From NCBI RefSeq assembly GCF_046569695.1, contig NZ_JBKHUI010000004.1, positions 62,001 to 126,000 on the forward strand: a DNA stretch of 64,000 nucleotides, written 5' to 3'. This document shows, one piece after another, positions 45,873 to 53,683 of the stretch. The DNA comes from Kluyvera sp046569695. GTDB taxonomy: Bacteria > Pseudomonadota > Gammaproteobacteria > Enterobacterales > Enterobacteriaceae. Position numbers and translations under genes: made by a program. Within the stretch, counting starts at the first letter, position 1; every line of letters begins with the position of its first letter. The notes beneath the pieces were generated by a model. The model was not told where the DNA came from. It worked only from the letters and a program-made list of their open reading frames with translations, and ran no database searches.

Positions 45873-45891
45873 CTTAATAATTATCATTATT
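45873..45891 (-). promoter_or_regulatory. Fur-box-like AT palindrome
   Basis: The minus strand matches the 19-bp Fur consensus at 15 positions by hand count; the core AATAATGATAAT contains two NATWAT repeats. It lies upstream of the PTS block. In AT-rich DNA such matches can arise by chance. Confidence 0.3.
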
Positions 45892-45930
45892 AAAAACAGA
45901 GAGATAGCTGATATCCCTCGCTAAATAAAG

Positions 45931-46000
45931 TATGACTAACGTCACAAATTCACAATCAGGTCACTATTTTCAAGGAAAGGTGACATTTTTACTATATTAA
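45931..46000 (+). promoter_or_regulatory. CRP site and shared promoter element of PTS block 1
   Basis: TATGA-N6-TCACA (45931-45946) fits CRP. It continues into a stretch (45941-46000) that is matched almost base for base upstream of the second PTS block: GTCACAAA, ATCAGG and TTTTCAAG-AAA-GT-AC. A possible -10, TATATT, is at 45993-45998, which would place CRP near -66. The shared inner motif may be the site of the AraC-type regulator encoded in block 1. Confidence 0.6.
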
Positions 46001-46082
46001 CCCCTGAGGGATCGGTAAAAGATAGCAGGTGTCGCATGACCCTTTTATCCTACCCACCCGCGTTATGCCCTCAGGAGTCACC

Positions 46083-47633
46083 ATGGCGAAGGAAATCACC
46101 TACCACTGTTCGTTAAGCGAGGGGATCCACGCCAGGCCAGCGGGGCATATTGCCCGTTTGTGCAATACCTGGCAGGCCGAGGTTGTCTGGCAGAATCTAC
46201 GTACCGGGATTACCGGCAGCGCCAGAAATGCGCTCTCGCTGGTCGCCACCGATACTTTACCCGGCGATATCTGCCACATTACGCTAAGGGGGCCGGACTG
46301 CCAGACTGCAGCCATTGCCCTGACCACGTTACTCCAGTGCCTGCCAGATTTCAGCACCGCTCAGGAATCGTCACCCGGACAGCTTCCGCGCTGCCTTGAA
46401 GAACTGCGCCCGCACTATCTCACCGGTGCTCGTATCAGCGCCGGGATAGCCATCGCGCCACCGGTCTTTATTTCAGGCGCCTGCTTTAACACCCTGCTTG
46501 TCCAGAGCCCTAATGAATGTGAAAGTTCGGAGCACGCGCAGCAGCGCCTGCTGACCGCGCTAGAAACGCTGGGGCAGACAAAAGAAATCGACCTGCAGCG
46601 CACGAAGGGTATCGAGCACGATCTGCTGGAAGCACATCAGGCATTGATTACCGATAGTGAGTTTCAGGCCAGCATCAGCGATTATCTCCATCGGGGTATG
46701 AACGTCTGGTCTGCCGTTATCCAGGCGTCTATGGATTTTAGCGCCGTGCTGGCGCGTTCGCCCAGCCGCTATATTCAGCAGCGCACGCTGGATATTCTTG
46801 ATATTGCCACGCAAATTCTGCATGTGCTCTATCCAGACCACCCGCTGCTGCAGCCTGCCCCTTCTCTCACGCGCCCTCGCTTAGTGTTTGCCAGCGCGCT
46901 TACCCCGAGCCAACTGATGTCGCTGGAGCGGAAAAATCTGGCGGGCCTGGTACTCTCCGAGACGGGGAAAAGTTCACATACTGCGATCCTCGCCCAAGCG
47001 CTGGATATTCCAACGCTTGCGGATATCGATGTTGATCCTGCCGCACTTTCTCGACAACCGCTTCTGATACTCGACGGTGAGCACGGCATTCTGATTACCG
47101 AGGTCGATAACAAAATCGAGCGCTACTACCGTCGCGAAATAGTCGTGCAGAGACAAAAACGACAGCAGACCGCCGTTAACCGGAGCGAGTGGCCTTTATT
47201 GACGCCGGAATTGATCCAGTGGGATCTGGATGCCAAGGATAAAAACGAAACGATCAAAAGCATGGTCGATAACCTCTGGCTACACCAGCGTACGGATGCC
47301 CGTGACCAGCTTTGCCACGACATCTGGGCGCGAGAAACGCCGTTCCCAACCGTGGTTGGCACAGGTTTTGCCATTCCGCACGCGCGTACTACCTCTGTTG
47401 AACATTCCACCATTAGCATCGCTCGCTTACGTCAGCCGATTGCCTGGGGCGGCGTACAGGTGGATACCGTTTTTATGCTGTCCATCAGCGCGATTGCAGC
47501 GGAAAACGAGCATATGCGCCATTTCTCAAGCCTTGCCCGTTTGTTGATGAACGACGAATTCGTCAGCAAAGCTAAAGCGGCCGCCACCCCCATTGCGCTC
47601 TACAACCTGATTTTTAGCGCTTTAACGCGCTGA
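46083..47633 (+). CDS. HPr-EI(N)-EIIA(Fru) phosphotransfer protein lacking the EI PEP domain
   Basis: This 516-residue protein has three parts. HPr (residues ~1-85) carries H16 in EGIHARPAG. The enzyme I N-terminal half (~110-375) carries H299 in GKSSHTAIL. EIIA of the fructose type (~385-516) carries H433 in GFAIPHAR. The ~315-residue PEP-binding, dimerising half of enzyme I, present in the homologue at 53684-56194, is cleanly missing; similarity ends near YYRREIVVQ and resumes at LLTPELIQWDLDAKDKNE. It cannot use PEP, but should accept phosphate from another HPr. The ATG at 46083 follows CAGGAGTCACC. Confidence 0.9.
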   Translation: MAKEITYHCSLSEGIHARPAGHIARLCNTWQAEVVWQNLRTGITGSARNALSLVATDTLPGDICHITLRGPDCQTAAIALTTLLQCLPDFSTAQESSPGQLPRCLEELRPHYLTGARISAGIAIAPPVFISGACFNTLLVQSPNECESSEHAQQRLLTALETLGQTKEIDLQRTKGIEHDLLEAHQALITDSEFQASISDYLHRGMNVWSAVIQASMDFSAVLARSPSRYIQQRTLDILDIATQILHVLYPDHPLLQPAPSLTRPRLVFASALTPSQLMSLERKNLAGLVLSETGKSSHTAILAQALDIPTLADIDVDPAALSRQPLLILDGEHGILITEVDNKIERYYRREIVVQRQKRQQTAVNRSEWPLLTPELIQWDLDAKDKNETIKSMVDNLWLHQRTDARDQLCHDIWARETPFPTVVGTGFAIPHARTTSVEHSTISIARLRQPIAWGGVQVDTVFMLSISAIAAENEHMRHFSSLARLLMNDEFVSKAKAAATPIALYNLIFSALTR

Positions 47634-47660
47634 TTCGCCCAACCCTGCAACGAGGCCGGT

Positions 47661-48686
47661 ATGTTAAAACTCTTAAAAAATACCAAGCGGCATTTTATGA
47701 CCGGCGTGTCCTATATGGTGCCGTTTGTCGTCGCGGGAGGCGTACTGCTGGCGCTGGCCGTCATGTTTAGCGGCCATGCTGCGGTACCGGAGAGTGGTTT
47801 TCTTAAAGCGATGTCGCAAATTGGCATGGCCGGATTAACGCTTTTTATTCCAATTCTGGCCGGATTTATCGCCTGGTCGATGGTGGACAAACCCGGTATT
47901 GCTCCTGGCGCTATCGGCGGCCTGATGGCCTATCAAATGGGCGCAGGCTTTTTAGGCGGTATGCTCGCGGGCATTATCGCCGGGCTGGTAGTCTGGGTGC
48001 TGCTGGCGATGATTGCCCGCCTGAAGATCCCCGGTTTTCTGCGCATGGTGCTGCCCATTTTTATCATCCCGCTGTTGGGCACCTTTGTGACCGGGATGGC
48101 GGTGTACTACATCATCGGCGACCCGATTGCCGGGCTCATGAAGTGGTTGAGTGAATGGCTTGCCAATATGCAGGGAGTGTCGTTTGTCATTCTCGGCGGC
48201 ATTCTGGGCTGCATGATTGCCGTCGACATGGGCGGACCGATGAACAAAACCGCCTTCTTTTTTGCCGTCGCGCTGATTTCCACCAACCCACAGCTCATGG
48301 CCGCCGTCGCCGCCGCCGACTGCACGCCGCCGCTCGGGCTCGCCCTGGCCACCTTTATGTTTAAAGGCATCTTCAACGACGTCGAGCGTGAAGCCGGTAA
48401 GCCCGCGATCATCATGGGTTTTATGGGGATAACCGAGGGGGCCATTCCCTTTGCCGCCGCCGACCCCATCCGCGTGATCCCCGCCATCATGCTGGGTAGC
48501 GCCGTGGCAGCGATTTCGTCGCTGTGGTTTGGCGCGACCAACGCCGCGCCTTGGGGCGGGCTTATCGTGCTGCCGGTGGTGGGTAACCATTTCGGCTATA
48601 TCGTTTCGGTGATTGCCGGCACGCTGACCACCGCGATTGCGGTAAAAGTGCTGAAAACCATGGTTAAACCCCAGGATGAGCAATAA
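47661..48686 (+). CDS. PTS fructose-type EIIC permease, block 1
   Basis: A 341-residue membrane permease of the fructose/mannitol EIIC class with about nine hydrophobic segments. Signature blocks VDMGGPMNKTAFF (residues ~185-200) and GITEGAIPFAAADP are clear. It forms the sugar channel and works with EIIB at 49552-49938 and an EIIA. It starts 27 bp after the phosphotransfer gene. Substrate unknown. Confidence 0.9.
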   Translation: MLKLLKNTKRHFMTGVSYMVPFVVAGGVLLALAVMFSGHAAVPESGFLKAMSQIGMAGLTLFIPILAGFIAWSMVDKPGIAPGAIGGLMAYQMGAGFLGGMLAGIIAGLVVWVLLAMIARLKIPGFLRMVLPIFIIPLLGTFVTGMAVYYIIGDPIAGLMKWLSEWLANMQGVSFVILGGILGCMIAVDMGGPMNKTAFFFAVALISTNPQLMAAVAAADCTPPLGLALATFMFKGIFNDVEREAGKPAIIMGFMGITEGAIPFAAADPIRVIPAIMLGSAVAAISSLWFGATNAAPWGGLIVLPVVGNHFGYIVSVIAGTLTTAIAVKVLKTMVKPQDEQ

Positions 48687-48697
48687 GGACGCAGACA

Positions 48698-49555
48698 ATG
48701 GCCGCATTTATTCAGTCAATTTTAAGCGAGTTCAGCGCTCAAAGCTCGACCAGCGAAGGCGTGCTGGTCGCCAACGGTGACGCCCAGCCGCCGGTAATGG
48801 CCTACCATCTGCACGTACCGCGCATTGAACTAACGGTAAAAGGCGCGCTCAGTATGCTGCTGCCAAAAGGCAGCGACCGCATCATTAAGTGCGAGCGTGC
48901 CGTCGGCACCATCACCTATATTCCCGCCAACAGCTGGAATTCACCGCAGTGGGAAAGCCCGGTTATCTGTATGTCGATTGTTTTCTGGAAGCAGGACGTC
49001 GGCTTTAGCATCAGCAACTGGGACGGTACGCAATTCAAAGAGGTGGAAAAATTTAACCTGCAAAACTCCAGCAGTACGGTACGCGACCGGCTGCTGGAGT
49101 TAGCAGAATCGATGGCGTGGGCACAGGATAAAACCAGCGAGACCTTCGCTCACATCGTCTACGCGCTGCTTAACGACCTGCTTTATCAGGTGGCCGAAGG
49201 GATGAACAACCCAAGGGGGCCCTTTTCGCTGCTGGACGACATCAAAAGCCATATTGATAGCCACTATCATCAGGAGATCAGCCGCGAAAGCGTCGCGGAA
49301 GCTTTTAATATTTCTCCCGGTTATCTTTCACGTCTGTTCTCCCGCGAATCAGACGTGAAGTTTAATGAGTACCTGAAGCTCGCCCGGATCTCACGGTCGA
49401 AAACGCTGCTGACCAACACCACCATGAAGATTAACGAGGTCGCCGAGAAGTGCGGTTTCACCGATACCAACTATTTTTGCAAAGTGTTCCGGGACATCAA
49501 CGATTGTACGCCGCTTGAGTACCGGCGTAAGAACAAGGGAGCAAACTTATCATGA
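48698..49555 (+). CDS. AraC-family regulator, YpdC-like
   Basis: A 285-residue regulator with two C-terminal AraC helix-turn-helix units (residues ~180-282; ESVAEAFNISPGYLSRLFSRES and KINEVAEKCGFTDTNYFCKVF). The N-terminal ~170 residues look like a sensing domain. Length and partner genes resemble E. coli YpdC, which sits beside the fry PTS operon. It lies inside the PTS operon, 11 bp after EIIC and overlapping EIIB by 4 bp, so it should control this island and probably itself. Confidence 0.88.
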   Translation: MAAFIQSILSEFSAQSSTSEGVLVANGDAQPPVMAYHLHVPRIELTVKGALSMLLPKGSDRIIKCERAVGTITYIPANSWNSPQWESPVICMSIVFWKQDVGFSISNWDGTQFKEVEKFNLQNSSSTVRDRLLELAESMAWAQDKTSETFAHIVYALLNDLLYQVAEGMNNPRGPFSLLDDIKSHIDSHYHQEISRESVAEAFNISPGYLSRLFSRESDVKFNEYLKLARISRSKTLLTNTTMKINEVAEKCGFTDTNYFCKVFRDINDCTPLEYRRKNKGANLS

Positions 49556-49938
49556 CCCGTACCGCAAAAGATGACGTGCAGCCCTTTTCCAGCGATCGCC
49601 ATCTGCATATCGTGGCGGTCACTGCCTGCGCTACTGGCGTGGCGCATACCTATATGGCCGCAGAGCAGTTGGAAAAGCTGGCAAAAACCTACCGTTTTTC
49701 TATCAAAATCGAGACCCAGGGCGTGCTGGGGCTGAAAAACGAGATCACCGAAAAAGACTTAATTGAGGCCGAACTCGCCATCATTGCCTCTGACATCACC
49801 ATCGATAACCCCACGCGCTTCGACGGTTGCCGCATCCTCAACGTCTGCATCAACTCGCTGCTGCTCAAGCCCGCCGAGGTCATTTCTGCTATCCGCAAAT
49901 CACTGAATCTTCCAAGAGGCAACGTTATCGATCTCTAG
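49552..49938 (+). CDS. PTS fructose-type EIIB, block 1
   Basis: A 128-residue EIIB with the phosphocysteine motif ACATGVAHTYMAA (Cys near residue 26). An N-terminal extension of ~18 residues is longer than in the block 3 EIIB. It takes phosphate from EIIA and gives it to the sugar in EIIC. Its ATG overlaps the AraC stop (ATGA), and its end overlaps the convergent PHP gene by 14 bp. Confidence 0.9.
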   Translation: MTRTAKDDVQPFSSDRHLHIVAVTACATGVAHTYMAAEQLEKLAKTYRFSIKIETQGVLGLKNEITEKDLIEAELAIIASDITIDNPTRFDGCRILNVCINSLLLKPAEVISAIRKSLNLPRGNVIDL

Positions 49939-50674
49939 CGAACAACGCATTCAACTCTGCAATAGGTTCGCCGCCGCGACGTTCAAGGAATGCCAGAACC
50001 CGCTGCGGCGAGCGGTTTAAAATTCGCGCTTCAGGAAACCCACTCTCCACCAGCAGAGGCAGACAGGCGCTGAAGTCACCCAATGCAAAGGCGCTATGCG
50101 AGTCCGTTCCCAGCGACAGCAGGCCGCCGCCATCTCGCACCGCCGCCACAATTTTGCGACAGTTGTCTTCGCTGCCCCGCCGGGAAAGCAGAAACGAGGC
50201 GTTATTCACCTCCAGCGCCACATCATATTCACGGGCGGCGGCAACAACTGCCGGAATATCAATTGGGTATTCCGGATTACCTGGATGGCTGATGATATGC
50301 ACCTTGCCGCTGGCGATCACCGCAATCATCGCCTCGGTGTTAGTCACCACGTCGGCGGGGGCAAAAACCTGCTTATGAAAACCGGCGATAATAAGATCCA
50401 ATGCGCTGCGCATTTTGTCACTACAGTCGGTTTCACCGTTGGTTTTGATATTGGCTTCAATACCGCGCAGGAGACCCACGCCCTCCACGACTCGTGGCAG
50501 AATGCGCATATTGTTAAAGTGAAATGCATGAGGCGCATCGACCATTTCCGGGCCGTGATCGGTAATGGCTATCAGCCGTATACCTTTACGCGCCGCGGCG
50601 GCGAGATAATCGTGAACGGTACTGTACGCATGGGTGCTGGCCACGGTATGCAGATGTAAATCGACGTTGAACAT
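49925..50674 (-). CDS. PHP-domain phosphatase, YcdX-like
   Basis: A 249-residue PHP protein very similar to E. coli YcdX. The metal-binding motif DLHLHTVAS begins at residue 4, and further ligands lie in ITDHGPEM, GIEANIK, IISHPGNP and LGTDSHS. These bind three metals (zinc in YcdX); the substrate is unknown. YcdX itself is usually encoded elsewhere, so this is probably a second copy. It ends the HAD-transketolase operon, 48 bp after transketolase. The start MFNVDLHLHT at 50674 follows GGAGG. Confidence 0.9.
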   Translation of the reverse strand: MFNVDLHLHTVASTHAYSTVHDYLAAAARKGIRLIAITDHGPEMVDAPHAFHFNNMRILPRVVEGVGLLRGIEANIKTNGETDCSDKMRSALDLIIAGFHKQVFAPADVVTNTEAMIAVIASGKVHIISHPGNPEYPIDIPAVVAAAREYDVALEVNNASFLLSRRGSEDNCRKIVAAVRDGGGLLSLGTDSHSAFALGDFSACLPLLVESGFPEARILNRSPQRVLAFLERRGGEPIAELNALFARDR

Positions 50675-50722
50675 GGCTCCTCCTGGGTGAAAAATGGCCC
50701 CCATACGCAGGGGCCTGCGTGA

Positions 50723-52717
50723 TTACGCCCGCAACGCTTTGGCCTGACGTACCACGGCCTTAGCGGTGATACCAAAGGCTTCATACAGCTGTTCTGCGGG
50801 GGCCGACTCGCCAAAGCCGTGCATGCCAATAATCGCCCCACCCAGCCCGGTATATTTGAACCAGTAATCGGTGATACCGGCTTCGACCGCCACACGCGCG
50901 GTCACCGCTGCGGGTAGCACCGATTCACGATAGGCTGCATCCTGCTTATCAAAGCGGTCGGTACAGGGCATCGATACCACACGAGCGCGGATGCCTTCGC
51001 TGGTCAGCTGCTGCCAGGCGACTACGGCCAACTCTACCTCTGAACCGGTGGCAATCAGAATCACCTGCGGTTCACCCTCGCCGTCCTTCAGCACGTAGCC
51101 ACCCCGCGCAATATCCTGAATTTGCTGCCAGGTACGCTCCGGTTGAGTCAGGTTCTGCCTTGAGAGGATCAGCGCCGTCGGCCCATCTGTGCGCTCTACG
51201 CCCTGTTTCCAGGCCACGGCGGTTTCAACCTGGCAGCATGGCCGCCACACGCTGAGGTTCGGCGTCAGACGCAGCGAGGCAATCTGTTCCACCGGCTGAT
51301 GCGTCGGACCATCCTCTCCCAGACCAATCGAATCGTGGGTATAGACCATCACGTGGCGCTGCTTCATAAGCGCCGCCATGCGCACTGCGTTGCGGGCATA
51401 CTCAACGAACATCAGGAAAGTGGAGGTGTAAGGCAGAAAACCCCCATGCAGCGCAATGCCGTTGGCAATGGCGGTCATACCAAACTCGCGCACGCCATAG
51501 TGGATGTAGTTACCAGCGCTATCCTCATTGATAGCCTTTGAACCGGACCACAGCGTCAGATTGCTGGGGGCTAAATCCGCCGAGCCGCCGAGAAACTCCG
51601 GCAGCAGCGGGCCGAAAGCCTCAATGGCATTTTGCGACGCTTTACGACTGGCAATCTTCGCCGGTTTAGCCTGTAAGCGTTCAATAAAAGCCTGCGATTT
51701 TGCGTCGAATTCCGCCGGTAGTTCGCCATTCAGACGACGTGTCAGCTCAGCCGCCGCCTCGGGGAAAGCCTGCGCATAGGCGGCAAACTTTTGCTGCCAC
51801 TGTAACTCTTTGGCTTCACCGATTTCCCTAGCATCCCAGTGCGCATAAATTTCAGAGGGGATTTCAAACGGTGCGTAAGGCCAGTTCAACGCTTCACGGG
51901 TGGCGGCAATTTCCGCTTCGCCAAGCGGTGCACCGTGGACATCATGGGTGCCCGCCTTGTTCGGTGAGCCAAAGCCAATCACCGTTTTACACATCAGCAA
52001 AGAAGGCTTATCCGTCTGCGCACGAGCGGCTTCGACGGCACGTTGTATCGCTAGGGCATCGTGTCCATCAACATCACGCACCACGTGCCAGCCGTAGGCT
52101 TCAAAACGCTGGGCGGTGTCGTCGGTAAACCAACCCTCTACGTGACCGTCAATTGAGATACCGTTATCGTCATAAAACGCCACCAGCTTACCCAGTTTTA
52201 GCGTACCCGCCAGCGAGCAGACTTCATGCGAAATTCCTTCCATCATGCAGCCATCACCCATAAAAACATAGGTAAAGTGGTCAATCACTTCATGGTTGGG
52301 ACGGTTAAACTGCGCCGCCAGCGTTTTCTCGGCAACCGCCATTCCCACGGCGTTGGCAATCCCTTGTCCCAGCGGGCCAGTGGTGGTTTCTACGCCTGCG
52401 GTGTAACCCACCTCCGGGTGCCCTGGCGTTTTTGAGTGCAGCTGGCGGAAGTTTTTCAGCTCACTCAACGGCAAATCGTAGCCGGTAAGGTGCAGCAGAC
52501 TGTAGATAAGCATCGAACCGTGACCATTCGACAATACAAAGCGATCGCGGTTAGCCCAGCCCGGGTTCGCCGGGTTGTGGTTGAGAAAATCTCGCCACAG
52601 CACCTCCGCGATATCGGCCATCCCCATCGGCGCGCCGGGGTGACCCGATTTCGCCTGCTGCACCGCATCAATGCTAAGAAAGCGAATTGCATTCGCCAGC
52701 GTTTTTTTAGCGATCAT
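50723..52717 (-). CDS. Transketolase
   Basis: A 664-residue ThDP enzyme close to E. coli TktA/TktB. It keeps the ThDP motif GDGCMMEGISHE, the substrate residues in LGEDGPTHQPVEQ and the His in KSGHPGAP. The normally conserved Asp in WRPCDQVE is Cys (WRPCCQVE). It moves two-carbon units between sugar phosphates. The ATG at 52717 has GGAG seven bases upstream and fits TktA length; it overlaps the HAD gene by 11 bp. Probably an additional transketolase serving the island. Confidence 0.92.
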   Translation of the reverse strand: MIAKKTLANAIRFLSIDAVQQAKSGHPGAPMGMADIAEVLWRDFLNHNPANPGWANRDRFVLSNGHGSMLIYSLLHLTGYDLPLSELKNFRQLHSKTPGHPEVGYTAGVETTTGPLGQGIANAVGMAVAEKTLAAQFNRPNHEVIDHFTYVFMGDGCMMEGISHEVCSLAGTLKLGKLVAFYDDNGISIDGHVEGWFTDDTAQRFEAYGWHVVRDVDGHDALAIQRAVEAARAQTDKPSLLMCKTVIGFGSPNKAGTHDVHGAPLGEAEIAATREALNWPYAPFEIPSEIYAHWDAREIGEAKELQWQQKFAAYAQAFPEAAAELTRRLNGELPAEFDAKSQAFIERLQAKPAKIASRKASQNAIEAFGPLLPEFLGGSADLAPSNLTLWSGSKAINEDSAGNYIHYGVREFGMTAIANGIALHGGFLPYTSTFLMFVEYARNAVRMAALMKQRHVMVYTHDSIGLGEDGPTHQPVEQIASLRLTPNLSVWRPCCQVETAVAWKQGVERTDGPTALILSRQNLTQPERTWQQIQDIARGGYVLKDGEGEPQVILIATGSEVELAVVAWQQLTSEGIRARVVSMPCTDRFDKQDAAYRESVLPAAVTARVAVEAGITDYWFKYTGLGGAIIGMHGFGESAPAEQLYEAFGITAKAVVRQAKALRA

Positions 52718-53384
52718 GACCTGCTCCATTTTCAATTCTGAGGAAAAATTCGGCCCCGCCTTTATGGCAGACGGAGAGATTCTGGTAGTGCGGAATAGTG
52801 GCGAAAGCGTCGATATCGTGGGTGGTAGACTGCGCGGTTAGCACTTCAACCACCACGCTTTGGGCCGACTGCGCCGACAGTAAGCCAGCGTAAGAATCCT
52901 CAAACGCCACACAGTGAGAAGCGGAAAGATTCAGACGCTGCGCGCCCAGCAGAAAGGGCTCCGGGTCGGGCTTGCCGCGCGTAATATCCTCGCTGGTGAC
53001 CAGGATGTCAGGGAAAGGCAGCCCCGCATGGTGAATGCGCGCCGAGGCCACCTTGAGTGAGCCCGACGTAACAATAGCCCAGGGGACATTGAGCGTATTG
53101 AGCGACTGGAGAAACGCCGCCGCACCGGGCACCGGCGTAATGCCCTCAGCATGGCGGGCTTCATACGCTTCAAGCGCCAGGAACTCCTGCTCAATTAACG
53201 CGTCGCTCGCTCCCGGCATAAAATGGCGCAGCGTGCTGACTGCCGGTTTACCGTGCAGATAATGACGCACCGCCTGCGCGCTGAACCCCTTACGTACCGC
53301 CCAGGCGCTCCACGAGGCCTCAACAAAATCCAGCGAGTTCACCAACGTGCCGTCTAAATCAAAGAGCAGTCCACGAAAATGCAT
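52707..53384 (-). CDS. HAD-family sugar-phosphate phosphatase, HxpA (YfbT)-like
   Basis: A 225-residue HAD phosphatase of the beta-phosphoglucomutase-like group. Motifs are FDLDGTLVNS (D8, D10 region), VTSGS, RGKPDPEPF and the acidic FEDSYAG. E. coli HxpA dephosphorylates hexose-6-phosphates and 2-deoxyglucose-6-P. It could prevent build-up of a toxic sugar phosphate made by this PTS. The ATG at 53384 fits the family; an alternative at 53396 lacks room for a ribosome site. Confidence 0.88.
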   Translation of the reverse strand: MHFRGLLFDLDGTLVNSLDFVEASWSAWAVRKGFSAQAVRHYLHGKPAVSTLRHFMPGASDALIEQEFLALEAYEARHAEGITPVPGAAAFLQSLNTLNVPWAIVTSGSLKVASARIHHAGLPFPDILVTSEDITRGKPDPEPFLLGAQRLNLSASHCVAFEDSYAGLLSAQSAQSVVVEVLTAQSTTHDIDAFATIPHYQNLSVCHKGGAEFFLRIENGAGHDR

Positions 53385-53517
53385 ATTTTCAATCATCCTT
53401 CGCCAATAACATTATTTATTTTTATCGCAGCCATCGATGATGAATAAATATAAATAAAGTGGTTTTCATAGTAATTCCGTTATCACGACTTTATTTACCT
53501 TCATTCAAAGTCATTTT

Positions 53518-53590
53518 TATGATTAGGGTCACAAAATAAATATCAGGCTATTTTTTTCAAGAAAACGTCACTTTTTTTCTATTCAAACTG
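53518..53590 (+). promoter_or_regulatory. CRP site and shared promoter element of PTS block 3
   Basis: TATGA-N6-TCACA (53518-53533) is the same CRP-type pair as in block 1. It is followed by the shared GTCACAAA, ATCAGG and TTTTCAAG-AAA-GTCAC stretch (53528-53588), 150 bp before the start codon. The divergent HAD operon begins on the other side, so the region may serve both. Confidence 0.6.
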
Positions 53591-53683
53591 CAAGGCGAAA
53601 GGTCAAGGATAGATACATGAAATGCAGACAACGTTCTGCAAAACAAAATTAACCCGCATTGGCGAAAAGTTTTGGGAGTGGTT

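Noticed and set aside
46083..47633. Treating the EI-deleted phosphotransfer gene as a pseudogene
   Set aside because: No stop or frameshift, good ribosome site, all phospho-histidines present and operon partners tightly packed; a functional shortened protein fits better.
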